Shown in pieces: positions 24,331 through 33,001 of a stretch of DNA of 64,000 nt. Where the stretch lies: NCBI RefSeq assembly GCF_013294065.1, contig NZ_JABSNM010000001.1:435083-499082 (forward strand), given 5' to 3'. Origin of the DNA: Sphaerotilus uruguayifluvii (GTDB lineage: Bacteria; Pseudomonadota; Gammaproteobacteria; Burkholderiales; Burkholderiaceae_C). The translations under genes were made by a program, and so were the position numbers. The notes beneath the pieces are model-generated. The model made no database searches, was not told where the DNA came from, and saw only the letters and a program-made list of their open reading frames with translations. Position 1 is the stretch's first letter; every line of letters starts with the position of its first letter.

Positions 24331-26421
24331 TCAGCGGTGCTCGGGCTGCGCGGCGGCGTCCTGCTCGAGCCGCGCGGTCGGCCACAGGAAGCTGGCCGGG
24401 GCCTGGCGCAGCCGGCGGCGCAGCGCCGCGTACAGGCGGCTGCGCTCGCGCACCTTCAGGCCGCGCGAGCGCAGCGCCAGCCGGAAGGCCAGCAGGAAGC
24501 TCACCAGCACGTTGAGCATGCCGGTCAGCGGAATGGCCGCGACGCTCCACCAGAAGACCGGCTCGTGCAGCGCCTGCACGCCCAGCGTGCCCAGCGCCGC
24601 GCCGATCTGGCCGGCCGACAGCGTGACGTGGCGCACCTCGATCGGCAGCCCGAAGAAGGCGGCCAGCGCCGGCACGATGCCCAGCATCAGGCCCAGCGAG
24701 ATGTTCGCCGCCAGCCCCGAGATGCTGGCGCGCCACCAGCGCGCCCAGCGCTGCGCGCGCGAGCTGCCCAGCCAGCGCACGAAGGCCGGGTTCCAGGCGA
24801 TCGCGCTGTCGATCCGGTGGAAGACGAAGGCGTTCTCGACCCAGCCGGCGATCAGGCTGGAGGCGAACAGCAGCACGCCGGTGAAGGCCGCGTAGGCCAG
24901 CGTCGGCCCGGGCAGCACCAGCTTGTCGAGCGCGTGGTGCGCGGTGGCGGCCGACACCAGCGGCGCGCCCTGCAGCTGCCAGGCCAGCAGCTGCAGCAGC
25001 AGCACGACCGGCGCCACCGTCATGACGTTGCCGATGATGCCGGCGATCTGCGTGCGCAGCAGGTGCGCGACCTCGTCGACGAAGTCCTCGATCGCCGCGT
25101 CGCTGCCGCCGACCTGCTCGAGCTTGGCGGCCATCGCCGGCGCGGTCATCGCCGGCTGCTTGGTCGCCACCGTCCAGTGCAGCAGCTGCACCAGCACGAA
25201 GCTGATCGCGTAGTTGATGCCGGCCCAGAAGCCGCCCCAGAAGGCCGACAGCCCCATCGCGCCGATCGCGAACTTCAGCAGCGTCGTGCCCGAGATCACC
25301 AGGCCGCCGCCGCAGGCGCGGCGCAGCATGTCCAGCCATTCGGCGCGGTTGCGGGTGATGTAGTGCTCGCCGGTGGCGGCGCTGCGCTCGGCGACCTTGC
25401 GCGCGAGCATCGAGTAGTGGTGCGAGAACAGCGCACCCAGGCTGCGCCGCGTCTGCACGCCGCGCGCGAGCTGCGCCATCAGCCATTGCCAGTCGCGCGC
25501 CGGCGTCGTCGACATCAGGCAGTTCAGCAGCGCCTCGATGCGCTCGCAGCGCTCGTGCAGCTGCTCGACCTGGAAGACGATGTCGACCGAGACACCGTGC
25601 TCCTCGAGGTGGTCGCGCACGCTGTCGATCGCGCGCCGGCAGGTCGCCAGCAGCGCGCGCAGGTAGTGGATCTGCTGGCGGCGCGCCAGCGCGTCGCCGG
25701 CCTCATCGACCTCGGAGAGCTGCGCGGCACATTGCGCGAGCTGGAAGAAGGGGCGGTCGGCCAGCAGCGCCGGATCGAGCCGCGGGCGGATCGACGCCGA
25801 CAGGCCGACGGCGCGGATCTGGCTGGCGAGCATCTGCACCGAATCGACCGCCGCCCGGTGCCACTGCGCGCGCAGCGTGTCGTCGAGCAGCAGCGCGCCC
25901 AGGCGCTGCAGCGTCGTCTCGTCGAGCGTCTCCAGCCAGCCGGCGTCGCCGCGGTCGGACAGCACCATCTGGAAGAGCTGGCCGAGGTCGCCGGTGTCGG
26001 GCGTGGCCGGCAGCAGCCGCGCGCGCAGCCGCTCGGAGAACTCGCTGCCGAAGCCCGAGCGCGGCGAGAAGCCGAAGTCCGCCAGCAGCGTGGCCGCGTC
26101 GAGCGTGCCGAAGATCGAGCGCAGCTGGGCGCGCACCCGGAGCGCGTGCTCGGGATGGCGCTCGAGCACGTCGAGCATCAGCCGCAGCCGGCGCACCGCC
26201 ACCGGCGTCGCGCCGGCTTCGCCGGCTGCGGCGCCGGTGCCGTCGAGCGGCTCCTGGCGGCCGATCGGGCGGCGCAGCCATTCGGCCAGCCGGATCAGCC
26301 ACAGATGGCGTTCGGGTCGCGGCGCGCGTGCGTCGGCCGCGTTCAGCAGCGCGCTGAGGTCCCAGTCGGCGGCCCGGCCCAGGTTCAGGCCGCCACGGAT
26401 CGACTGCAGCAGCCCCTTCAA
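24331..26421 (-). CDS. Gcr-like 'site-specific recombinase' family membrane protein
   Basis: A 696-residue protein of the SpecificRecomb family (PF10136; Neisseria Gcr). The N-terminal half is soluble and helical; the second half carries several hydrophobic helices (e.g. LVISGTTLLKFAIGAMGLSA; VAPVVLLLQLLAW; FTGVLLFASSLIAGW). The recombinase label in databases is historical; a polytopic membrane protein with no integrase or resolvase motif is unlikely to recombine DNA. It overlaps apaG by 4 nt, and this apaG-recombinase-mltA grouping recurs in related genomes. Function unproven. Confidence 0.88.
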   Translation of the reverse strand: MKGLLQSIRGGLNLGRAADWDLSALLNAADARAPRPERHLWLIRLAEWLRRPIGRQEPLDGTGAAAGEAGATPVAVRRLRLMLDVLERHPEHALRVRAQLRSIFGTLDAATLLADFGFSPRSGFGSEFSERLRARLLPATPDTGDLGQLFQMVLSDRGDAGWLETLDETTLQRLGALLLDDTLRAQWHRAAVDSVQMLASQIRAVGLSASIRPRLDPALLADRPFFQLAQCAAQLSEVDEAGDALARRQQIHYLRALLATCRRAIDSVRDHLEEHGVSVDIVFQVEQLHERCERIEALLNCLMSTTPARDWQWLMAQLARGVQTRRSLGALFSHHYSMLARKVAERSAATGEHYITRNRAEWLDMLRRACGGGLVISGTTLLKFAIGAMGLSAFWGGFWAGINYAISFVLVQLLHWTVATKQPAMTAPAMAAKLEQVGGSDAAIEDFVDEVAHLLRTQIAGIIGNVMTVAPVVLLLQLLAWQLQGAPLVSAATAHHALDKLVLPGPTLAYAAFTGVLLFASSLIAGWVENAFVFHRIDSAIAWNPAFVRWLGSSRAQRWARWWRASISGLAANISLGLMLGIVPALAAFFGLPIEVRHVTLSAGQIGAALGTLGVQALHEPVFWWSVAAIPLTGMLNVLVSFLLAFRLALRSRGLKVRERSRLYAALRRRLRQAPASFLWPTARLEQDAAAQPEHR

Positions 26422-26792
26422 TGCAGCGCGTGAGCCTGCGACAGCTCGAATTCGGCGATCTCGACCTCGAAGGGACGGGCCTCGTCGGTCATGCAGAAAT
26501 AGGTGCCCTTCATGCGTCCGCGCGGCGTGGCCAGCCGCGTCCAGCTGGTGTACTCGAAGCGCTCGCCGGGCTGCAGCATCGGCTGGTGGCCGACGACGCC
26601 CAGGCCGCGCACCTCCTCGACATGGCCGGCGCCATCGACGATGACCCAGTGCCGGCCGATGAGCTGGCCGGGGACCTCACCGGTGTTGACCACGGTGACG
26701 GTGTAGGAGAACGCATAGATTCCCTGGGCCGCATCGGACTGCTCGGCCAGATACGCGGGCGTGACGGTGCAGGTGAACTGGGGCTTGGGCAT
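26418..26792 (-). CDS. apaG: ApaG family protein
   Basis: A 124-residue protein of the ApaG (DUF525) family, a fibronectin-III-like fold associated with Co2+/Mg2+ homeostasis. Conserved signatures are RHWVIVDGAGHVEEVRGLGV, VGHQPMLQPGERFEYTSW and GRMKGTYFC. The start at 26792 (MPKPQFTCT) gives exactly the normal family length; upstream ATGs at 26801 and 26804 are less likely. Translationally coupled to the downstream recombinase-family gene (ATGA overlap). Confidence 0.94.
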   Translation of the reverse strand: MPKPQFTCTVTPAYLAEQSDAAQGIYAFSYTVTVVNTGEVPGQLIGRHWVIVDGAGHVEEVRGLGVVGHQPMLQPGERFEYTSWTRLATPRGRMKGTYFCMTDEARPFEVEIAEFELSQAHALH

Positions 26793-26816
26793 GCGGGGCA
26801 TCATAGACGCCTGGGG

Positions 26817-26840
26817 AATGTCCTGATGTTTCAGGACATT
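26817..26840. promoter_or_regulatory. 24-bp inverted repeat between apaG and the copper-chaperone-like gene
   Basis: AATGTCCTGA (26817-26826) and TCAGGACATT (26831-26840) are perfect 10-base arms around TGTT. It lies 25 bases in front of the apaG start and 94 before the divergent HMA gene, a good operator position. A second, looser dyad GTTCCGT (26847-26853) / ACGGAAC (26872-26878) follows. The cognate regulator is not known to me. Confidence 0.5.
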
Positions 26841-26933
26841 CCTCACGTTCCGTCCCTTGTCAGTGCAGGGCACGGAACCGGTTCTTATACTTGGCGGGGT
26901 ACCTGCCTCTTCATCCTGGCGAAAGGAATCGCG

Positions 26934-27152
26934 ATGTCCACCGAACTGACCCTGAAGATTTCCGGCATGAGCTGCGGCGGCTGCGTGCGCAGCGTGAGCG
27001 GCGTGCTGTCGGCGCTGCCCGGCGTCGAGCGCGCGGAGGTCTCGCTCGAGCGCGGCGAGGCGAGCGTGCGCTTCGACGCCGCGCAGGTCACGCCGCAGCA
27101 GCTGCTGGCCGCGATCGACGACGCCGGCTTCGAGGCGGCGCTGCCGGCCTGA
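26934..27152 (+). CDS. heavy-metal-associated (HMA) domain protein, copper-chaperone-like
   Basis: A 72-residue protein that is a single HMA domain with the metal site GMSCGGC (CxxC) at about residues 11-17 and the usual ferredoxin-like beta-alpha-beta pattern (GVERAEVSLERGEASVRFD; AAIDDAGFEA). Such proteins carry Cu(I) to a P-type ATPase. No transporter or CueR-type regulator is adjacent. A GAAAGGA ribosome site precedes the ATG. The upstream region holds two inverted repeats shared with apaG. Confidence 0.9.
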   Translation: MSTELTLKISGMSCGGCVRSVSGVLSALPGVERAEVSLERGEASVRFDAAQVTPQQLLAAIDDAGFEAALPA

Positions 27153-27211
27153 CGCTGTCCCCGAACGCTGCGGCGTCGCGCGGGGAGTTGCCGGGCGTGA
27201 TAGAAAACGGC

Positions 27212-27634
27212 ATGCCCAGCAGCACCCCGAATCCGCATTTCGAGATCAACGGCTATCGGGCGCGCGCCCAGATCGGCTGCGCGCCCGACGAGCATGGCGT
27301 CACCCAGGAGACGATCGTCGACCTGCGGGTGAACCTGTTCTTCGATCCGGCCCTGTATCTCGACCGCTACGAGATGCCCTACGACTACCTGCAGGCGCTC
27401 GACGCGATCACCACGACGGTCGCCGAGGGCCACCACATCCTGCAGGAGTCGATGGCGCTGAAGATCGCGCGCCGGGTGCTCGAGAGCGAGCATGTCGAGA
27501 GCGTCGACGTGCGCATCCGCAAGACCGAGCGCTACGAGGGCGTCGAGAGCATCGGCTTCTTCACCCATGTCGACCGCGACCTGCTGATGAAGGTCGACGC
27601 GGCGGCGCGCGCGCGGGCCCGGGTCCGGGCATGA
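27212..27634 (+). CDS. folB: dihydroneopterin aldolase
   Basis: A 140-residue enzyme of folate synthesis cleaving 7,8-dihydroneopterin to 6-hydroxymethyl-dihydropterin. FolB-fold features are the N-terminal strand with IGCAPDEHGVTQETIVDLRV, YDYLQALDAITTTVAEGHHILQESMA with the conserved Glu region, and SVDVRIRKTERYEGVESIGF with the catalytic Lys position. It overlaps the next gene by 4 nt. A few relatives act as dihydroneopterin-triphosphate epimerases (FolX), so the exact substrate is inferred. Confidence 0.85.
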   Translation: MPSSTPNPHFEINGYRARAQIGCAPDEHGVTQETIVDLRVNLFFDPALYLDRYEMPYDYLQALDAITTTVAEGHHILQESMALKIARRVLESEHVESVDVRIRKTERYEGVESIGFFTHVDRDLLMKVDAAARARARVRA

Positions 27635-28386
27635 GCGCGCCGCAGCGGCTGGCGCTGGTCACCGGCGGCCATGCGCGGGTCGGCGAGGTGATCTCGCGCA
27701 CGCTGGCCGCGCGCGGCTGGACGGTGCTGGTGCATGCGCGCCAGGGCGCCGCACGCGCCGAGGCGCTGGCGCACGAACTGCACGGCGCGGCCTCGCCCGG
27801 CATCTGGGTGGCCGATCTGGCCGAGCCGGAGGCGGCGCTGGCCTCCTTCGAGGCGCTGCTGGCGCGGCTGCGCGAGGCGGTGGGCGAGGGCGCCGAGATC
27901 GCGCTGGTCCACAACGCCAGCGCCTTCGAGAACGACGACCGCGACAGCGTGACCGGCACGCGCTGGCAGATGCACCACGCGGTCCACTACGAGACGCCGG
28001 TGCGGATGATGCTGGCGCTGGCGCGGGCCTGCCCGCGCGGCCAGGCGGTGCTGCTGCTGGACCAGAACGTCGAGAACCTGCACGAGCAGTTCCTGAGCTA
28101 CTGCCTGTCCAAGGGCGCGATGCATGCGGCGATGAAGCGCCTGGCGCTGGCGCTGGCGCCGTTCCGGGTCAACGCGGTCGCGCCGGGGCCGACGCTGCCG
28201 CTGCCCGAGGCCGACCGGGCCGCCTTCGAGGCCGCCGCGCGCGCCACGCCGCTGCAGGGCGCGGTCGATCCGGCCGAGGTGGCCGATGCGGTGGCCTGGC
28301 TGCTGGACGCCCGCCGGGTGACCGCGCAGACGATCTTCGTCGATGCCGGCCAGCACCTGCGCCAGTGGAAGGAGCCGGCGGCCTGA
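27631..28386 (+). CDS. pteridine-reductase/FolM-like short-chain dehydrogenase
   Basis: A 251-residue SDR. The nucleotide-binding loop is TGGHARVGE (as in PTR1/FolM, which replace GxxxGxG by a basic loop), followed by HNASAFEND and the catalytic YCLSK with FRVNAVAPGPTLP. Translational coupling to folB suggests a pterin substrate, i.e. dihydromonapterin or dihydrofolate/biopterin reductase activity as for FolM. Specificity is inferred from context only. Confidence 0.83.
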   Translation: MSAPQRLALVTGGHARVGEVISRTLAARGWTVLVHARQGAARAEALAHELHGAASPGIWVADLAEPEAALASFEALLARLREAVGEGAEIALVHNASAFENDDRDSVTGTRWQMHHAVHYETPVRMMLALARACPRGQAVLLLDQNVENLHEQFLSYCLSKGAMHAAMKRLALALAPFRVNAVAPGPTLPLPEADRAAFEAAARATPLQGAVDPAEVADAVAWLLDARRVTAQTIFVDAGQHLRQWKEPAA

Positions 28387-28464
28387 GGCGGCTGGCGCGC
28401 GTGGCGCGGGACCCCCGGGAGATTCCTGAAACTGCCGTGTTACCGGCCCCTAGAATTCCGGGCC

Positions 28465-29154
28465 ATGAGCTCCACCCCCACCTACCGCATCGCCCCGTCG
28501 ATCCTGTCGGCCGACTTCGCCCGCCTGGGCGAGGAAGTCAAGAACGTGCTGGCCGCCGGCGCCGACTGGATCCACTTCGACGTGATGGACAACCATTACG
28601 TGCCCAACCTGACCTTCGGCCCGATGGTCTGCCAGGCGCTGAAGAAGCACGCCGTGAAACCGGATGGAACCCCGGCGCCGATCGACGTGCATCTGATGGT
28701 GCAGCCGGTCGACGCGCTGGCCCAGGCCTTCTGCAAGGCCGGTGCCGACATCGTCACCTTCCACCCGGACGCCTCGACGCACGTCGACCGCACGCTGCAG
28801 CTGATCAAGGCCGAAGGCGTGCAGGCCGGCCTGGTCTTCAACCCGCACATGCCGGTCGATGTGCTGGAGTGGGTGATCGACAAGGTCGACGTGGTGCTGC
28901 TGATGAGCGTCAACCCCGGCTTCGGCGGCCAGAGCTTCATCGACAGCACGCTGAAGAAGGCCGAGAAGGTGCGCCGCATCATCGACGCCTCGGGCCGCGA
29001 CATCCGCCTGGAGATCGACGGCGGCGTCAAGACCGACAACATCCGCCGCATCGCCGACGCCGGCGCCGACACCTTCGTGGCCGGCAGCGCGATCTTCAAC
29101 GCGCCCGACTACAAGGCGGTCATCGACGCGATGCGCGCCGAGCTGGCGCGCTGA
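28465..29154 (+). CDS. rpe: ribulose-phosphate 3-epimerase
   Basis: A 229-residue TIM-barrel enzyme interconverting ribulose-5-phosphate and xylulose-5-phosphate. It shows all Rpe landmarks: [34 protein letters not shown] with the metal-binding His and catalytic Asp, [22 protein letters not shown], and IDGGVKTDN with the second catalytic Asp. In many Betaproteobacteria rpe is followed directly by gph and trpE; here those lie about 27 kb downstream. Confidence 0.97.
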   Translation: MSSTPTYRIAPSILSADFARLGEEVKNVLAAGADWIHFDVMDNHYVPNLTFGPMVCQALKKHAVKPDGTPAPIDVHLMVQPVDALAQAFCKAGADIVTFHPDASTHVDRTLQLIKAEGVQAGLVFNPHMPVDVLEWVIDKVDVVLLMSVNPGFGGQSFIDSTLKKAEKVRRIIDASGRDIRLEIDGGVKTDNIRRIADAGADTFVAGSAIFNAPDYKAVIDAMRAELAR

Positions 29155-29166
29155 GCCGCCGGGCGG

Positions 29167-29406
29167 TCAGAGCCGGCCGGGATGCCGGCGCCGGCTGATG
29201 AAGATCAGCGCGATCAGGCCGCCGACCGCCAGCGCGCCGCGCTCCAGCGGCGTGCTCTCGACGCGCTCGGTCTGCACGAACAGCGGGCCGAGGACCGGCA
29301 GATCGAGGGCGCCGGTCATCGCGCCGGCCGTGCCGGCCACCAGCAGCGAGCCGGTCAGCACGCTCAGCAGGCGCCATGGCAGCCGCTTGCTCAGGGATGT
29401 GTCCAT
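29167..29406 (-). CDS. small membrane protein with Arg-rich C-terminus
   Basis: A 79-residue protein with an N-terminal hydrophobic or signal segment (WRLLSVLTGSLLVAGTAGA) and a C-terminal helix (RGALAVGGLIALIFISRRR). The C-terminal Pro, helix and RRR cluster recall sorting-type anchors, but the PEP motif is missing. It starts at 29406 behind an AGAGG site; the frame is open further up without similarity. Unknown function; it may be a conserved hypothetical. Confidence 0.55.
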   Translation of the reverse strand: MDTSLSKRLPWRLLSVLTGSLLVAGTAGAMTGALDLPVLGPLFVQTERVESTPLERGALAVGGLIALIFISRRRHPGRL

Positions 29407-29689
29407 GTCAGGGAACCTCTGGATTTTTTCATCTGCGGCGTTCTGCGACGCTGCTGTGCACACACTGTAGAAACCCTGATCCGTCTTCACGATCCCCTGG
29501 ATGAAGGGACATGGCTCGACCGATGCGCCCGTCAGGGCTCTTTGGCGAGAACCGCACGCGAGACGGCAGGAGCGTCCGCCCAGGCTTATCGACCGCCGCA
29601 TCCGAAAGCTGCAATCCATGACCTCAACTTCCTGCTGCTGGAACCTGGCCTGGAACGAATCGGAACCCGTGCGGGCGCATGACGGGCCG

Positions 29690-30769
29690 ATGCCGGACGC
29701 ACGTCAGGCGGTGCTGGCGCCGCTGCGCGTGCTGGACCTGTCGCGGCTGCTGCCCGGCCCGATGGCGTGCCGGCACCTGGCCGATCTGGGCGCGCAGGTG
29801 CTCAAGGTCGAGCCGCCGTTGCCCGGCCGCCCCGGCCTGCCGGGCGATGACGCGGCGTACATGGGGCCGGGTGAAGCCGGCGTCTCGCACTTCTACCGCG
29901 TCGTCAATCACGGCAAGCGCCGGCTGGTGCTCGACCTGAAGCAGCCCGAGCAGCTCGACCACTTGCGCGCGCTGGTGCGCGAGGCGCATGCGGTCGTCGA
30001 GGGCTTCCGGCCCGGCGTGATGGAACGGCTCGGCCTGGGCTACGAGGCGCTGCGGGCGATCAATCCGGCCATCGTGCTGACCAGCATCAGCGGCTACGGC
30101 CAGGACGGGCCGCTGCGGCTGGCGGCCGGGCACGACCTGAACTACCTGGCGCTGGCCGGCGTGGTCGACCAGACGCGCACGCCCGATGACGGCCGCCCGG
30201 TCTTCAGCCACCTGCAGATCGCCGACCAGCTCGGCGGCGCGCAGACCGCGGCGATCGGCACGCTGGCCGCCGTGCTGGGCGCGCAGTGGACGGGGCAGGG
30301 GCGCTGGGTCGACGTGTCGATGACCGACGCGGTGCGCCAGCACCAGGTGATCCTCGGCACCGACGCGCTGGCCGACGGCCGTTCGCCGCAGGCCGGCGCC
30401 TCGCTGCTCAACGGCGGCGTGCCCTGCTACAACCTCTACCGCTGCGCCGACGGCGGCTGGCTGGCGGTGGGCGCGCTGGAGCTGAAGTTCTGGCAGGGCG
30501 TGTGCGCGGTGCTCGGGCGCGACGACTGGGCGGCGCGGCACTGGAGCCTGGGCGAAGCGCCGGGCAGCGAGGGCGCGCGGGCGCTGATCGACGAGCTGGC
30601 GGCGCTGATCGCCAGCCGGCCGCTGGCGGTGTGGGCCGAGCGGTTCGCGGGCGCGGACTGCTGCGTCACGCCGGTGCTCGGCGCGCACGAGGCGCTCTTC
30701 GGGCGGACGCCGGTGACGCTGGCCGAGGGCATGCAGCGCCTGACGGCACCGGCGCTGACGCTGCGCTGA
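29690..30769 (+). CDS. CaiB/BaiF CoA transferase family, alpha-methylacyl-CoA racemase-like
   Basis: A 359-residue protein beginning in the family style (APLRVLDLSRLLPGPMACRH), with KVEPP, the GRRLV...DLK-type N-domain segment, and GHDLNYLALAG carrying the Asp that is catalytic in alpha-methylacyl-CoA racemase. TSISGYGQDGP and GRWVDVSMTDAV also fit. Length and the GHD-NYLA motif favour racemase/epimerase activity on 2-methylacyl-CoAs over CoA transfer. An upstream in-frame ATG at 29618 would add 24 residues without family similarity, so 29690 was chosen. Confidence 0.87.
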   Translation: MPDARQAVLAPLRVLDLSRLLPGPMACRHLADLGAQVLKVEPPLPGRPGLPGDDAAYMGPGEAGVSHFYRVVNHGKRRLVLDLKQPEQLDHLRALVREAHAVVEGFRPGVMERLGLGYEALRAINPAIVLTSISGYGQDGPLRLAAGHDLNYLALAGVVDQTRTPDDGRPVFSHLQIADQLGGAQTAAIGTLAAVLGAQWTGQGRWVDVSMTDAVRQHQVILGTDALADGRSPQAGASLLNGGVPCYNLYRCADGGWLAVGALELKFWQGVCAVLGRDDWAARHWSLGEAPGSEGARALIDELAALIASRPLAVWAERFAGADCCVTPVLGAHEALFGRTPVTLAEGMQRLTAPALTLR

Positions 30770-31013
30770 GCCGTCGTTTCATCCCCTGCGGGCGAAACTC
30801 CGCGGGGGTCGCGTCAACGATCCCCCGCCGCAGCCCACCCCCATCGCACTTCCTCCCCCCCTCCCCGTCATCCTCGCGAACGCGAGGATCCACGCCTGCC
30901 CCATGTCTGCGCAGGCTGTCTGGCAAGGCGCCGAAATCAAGCTTTGCGGCGCGGGCCAGATTGTTGGGTCGCCCACTGCGGACCCGCGCGGTGGGTGGTT
31001 TAGGGGTTGTGAG
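30770..31013. other. intergenic boundary between host-like DNA and the AT-rich gene
   Basis: No gene seen. It contains a GC-rich imperfect hairpin just after the CoA transferase stop (about 30783-30807) and a REP-like palindrome (30864-30896). Base composition turns abruptly AT-rich at about 31010, at the 3' end of the following minus-strand gene. No tRNA fragment or direct repeat marking an attachment site was found. Confidence 0.6.
30864..30896 (-). repeat. REP-like palindromic repeat, copy 1
   Basis: CCCGTCATCCTCGCGAACG followed by CGAGGATCCACGCC: an inner stem CCTCGCG/CGCGAGG with the flanks GTCAT and CCACGC. Its reverse complement matches the repeats at 49441 and 56045, and it runs parallel to the one at 56157. 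It is the only copy next to the AT-rich gene. Confidence 0.7.
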
Positions 31014-32594
31014 TTAGGTGTCTCGACTAAATGTGCTTAAATGTTTTCCGCAGTGCGCGATTTGAATTTTGCCTCCAGGCGCGGCATCATAATAAACTTG
31101 CATGCATTTTGCCTCAAATTGCCCGTGGCCGAGTGTGATATGTTTTTGAAATGTTTTTATTTTGCCCTCATAATCTAGGTGTTTTCGCTGACTGCCATAG
31201 GTATCCATGGTTTTGTCGTGTTCTTTCGGTTTCCATTTTACTCTGTTTCCGTAATTTGATTCAATCACGCTCGATATATTAAATGAAGTCTCGCCACATG
31301 AATTTGCCAATATAGATATGGCCCCAAAAAGATCATTTGGGTGTCTAAACTGACAATTGGCGACAGATTTTTTTGCAGAATCTAAGACAATTATTTTTTC
31401 CTTAAAAATATTCTCCGCCAAGCGAAGTGCATCTTTTGCGCTCTGAAGCTCAAAGTCAAAAGCGGTATCCACTTGTTGTTGTTCTAGCTCTGCAATGCGA
31501 GCCTCTTTTGAACAAAGGTCATTGCTTATTTTTGTGTGCTCTTCAGAAAAATAATTCTGCATATCTTGTGATTTTTTGAGCGCGTCTTCGAGTGTTTGAA
31601 TACGTCCCCTTAGTGCGGTTATTTCTTCTGTTGTGTCAACAGGGGAGGTCGTCGGAGTAATTAGTGCTGAATTTGCTTGCTCTTTCCACTGAGCCAAGTC
31701 AATTTGCTCAATAATGGAAAGTGTTGATGAGGATGCTTTATTGCCTGCGACATTCCTGACAATGAGTCCACCAATTACTTGATCTCTGATTTTATTTGGG
31801 AATTTTTGTATAAATCTCGGAGAATACCCAAATATATTTTTCTTTGTTATTTTTGCATCTGATGCAGAAATTACGCGTATTGCTCCATTGTGGCAGGCGA
31901 TATCCTCCGGTAACCCCGCTGAAATTAATTCGTCTCGTAAAATCCAGCTTGATTTGGAGTCGTTTAATACAAATACGTGGGCTGTTCCCCTTAAAGATTT
32001 ATAAATTTTTTGAATATCTACCAAATATTTCTCTGTTTCTTGGTCTTTTGATACCAAAATAATTGGAATTGATATGGATTTTTTAAGATACTGGTTAACA
32101 AAATCTTTTATTTCGTGAGAGTTTATGGCTGTCGGGTGTTCTAGTTGTATTTCTGAGGGGTGGATGTCTTCGAACTCTGATACAAGTATTGGTAGTATTG
32201 CTGGGGCGGCAGCAAATGGTGCGGGAGATCCCGATTCTGTTGTTCTTGCAGTTAGATGCTGCAATCGAGTTCTTTGTTCAATTCTGTCAATAAGAACAAC
32301 ATTGTGCCAGCGCTCATCAATATTTTTGCTTCTATCCTGATGAACCCAATGTAGAACCCATCGATTACCGTCCTGGCTAACCCGAGTTCTTAGCGCGCCA
32401 ATTCCAGAGGTTCTGAAATCACCGCCTTGTAAAACATTTTCTTTTTCAATGTCTTTGGGGATGCCTTTTTTGATTCTATCGATGCGTTTTTTGCTGAAGT
32501 TGTTTATTCCGATAGACCAATCAACATACAAATTAATTAGTCGATCAAAACTTTCTTTGGTGAGAGTTAGGTTGATGTAAGATCCGGATTGCAT
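31014..32594 (-). CDS. AT-rich orphan gene of unknown function
   Basis: A 526-residue protein whose DNA is by eye near 40% GC with A/T-ending codons, against a strongly GC-rich genome, so recently acquired. Parts seen: an N-terminal region (about 1-140) with RWVLHWVHQDRSKNIDERW; a mixed alpha/beta domain (about 150-270) with IPIILVSKD, GTAHVFVLND and HNGAIRVISA; a coiled coil (about 310-400); and a C-terminal domain with QVYYDAAPGGKIQIAHCGKHL. I have seen the AHV-FVL / NGA-(V/I)R pattern in uncharacterised bacterial proteins but cannot name a family. No signal peptide, membrane helix, nuclease or transposase motif is visible. The ribosome site is weak (AGAAGAAA). A solitary foreign gene beside a five-gene operon could be a defence or effector gene; this is speculation. 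Confidence 0.85.
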   Translation of the reverse strand: MQSGSYINLTLTKESFDRLINLYVDWSIGINNFSKKRIDRIKKGIPKDIEKENVLQGGDFRTSGIGALRTRVSQDGNRWVLHWVHQDRSKNIDERWHNVVLIDRIEQRTRLQHLTARTTESGSPAPFAAAPAILPILVSEFEDIHPSEIQLEHPTAINSHEIKDFVNQYLKKSISIPIILVSKDQETEKYLVDIQKIYKSLRGTAHVFVLNDSKSSWILRDELISAGLPEDIACHNGAIRVISASDAKITKKNIFGYSPRFIQKFPNKIRDQVIGGLIVRNVAGNKASSSTLSIIEQIDLAQWKEQANSALITPTTSPVDTTEEITALRGRIQTLEDALKKSQDMQNYFSEEHTKISNDLCSKEARIAELEQQQVDTAFDFELQSAKDALRLAENIFKEKIIVLDSAKKSVANCQFRHPNDLFGAISILANSCGETSFNISSVIESNYGNRVKWKPKEHDKTMDTYGSQRKHLDYEGKIKTFQKHITLGHGQFEAKCMQVYYDAAPGGKIQIAHCGKHLSTFSRDT

Positions 32595-33001
32595 TTTCTT
32601 CTGCCAGTTTTAATTAAAATCAAGAGGTCAACGTAATATCGACATCACGCCTTTCCGGCGTAACAACCAAGATGCTGTATCTCAACTTGTGGACAACGGA
32701 AAATCAGTCCGCGCCAAGATTGAAGTCTTTCTCTGTATTTCACGGTTCCTCTCCCATAAAGCAGGCTCAAGGCCTGCACTGCTGGCACAACTTGTGACGC
32801 CGTCAAGGCCTGATAAGCATAGTTTTTTCATTTCAACTCCGCGCGTGAAAGAACTCACGTCCAGTTCGGTTCCGTCTCGACCCGGATTGCGCGCCGGAGT
32901 ACCGAATCAGCCCCTTTCCCGCGCCATCTTTCACGTGTGGCGCGGCAGTTCGTTGCGTAGACTGCCCGGCACTTCAGCAACCCTGGGTGCCGGGAGTCCG
33001 A
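32595..33001. other. divergent intergenic region before the SWIM/MoxR/VWA operon
   Basis: About 400 bases, AT-rich near the orphan gene and becoming GC-rich toward the operon. No credible gene. An inverted repeat GCGCCA (32921-32926) / TGGCGC (32938-32943) lies 58 bases before the operon start, a plausible operator or promoter-proximal site. A GGGAG ribosome site (32992-32996) supports the TTG start at 33002. Confidence 0.6.

Noticed and set aside
24331..26421. Active DNA recombinase or mobile element
   Set aside because: Despite the family name, the protein is a polytopic membrane protein with no integrase or resolvase signature, and no terminal repeats flank it.
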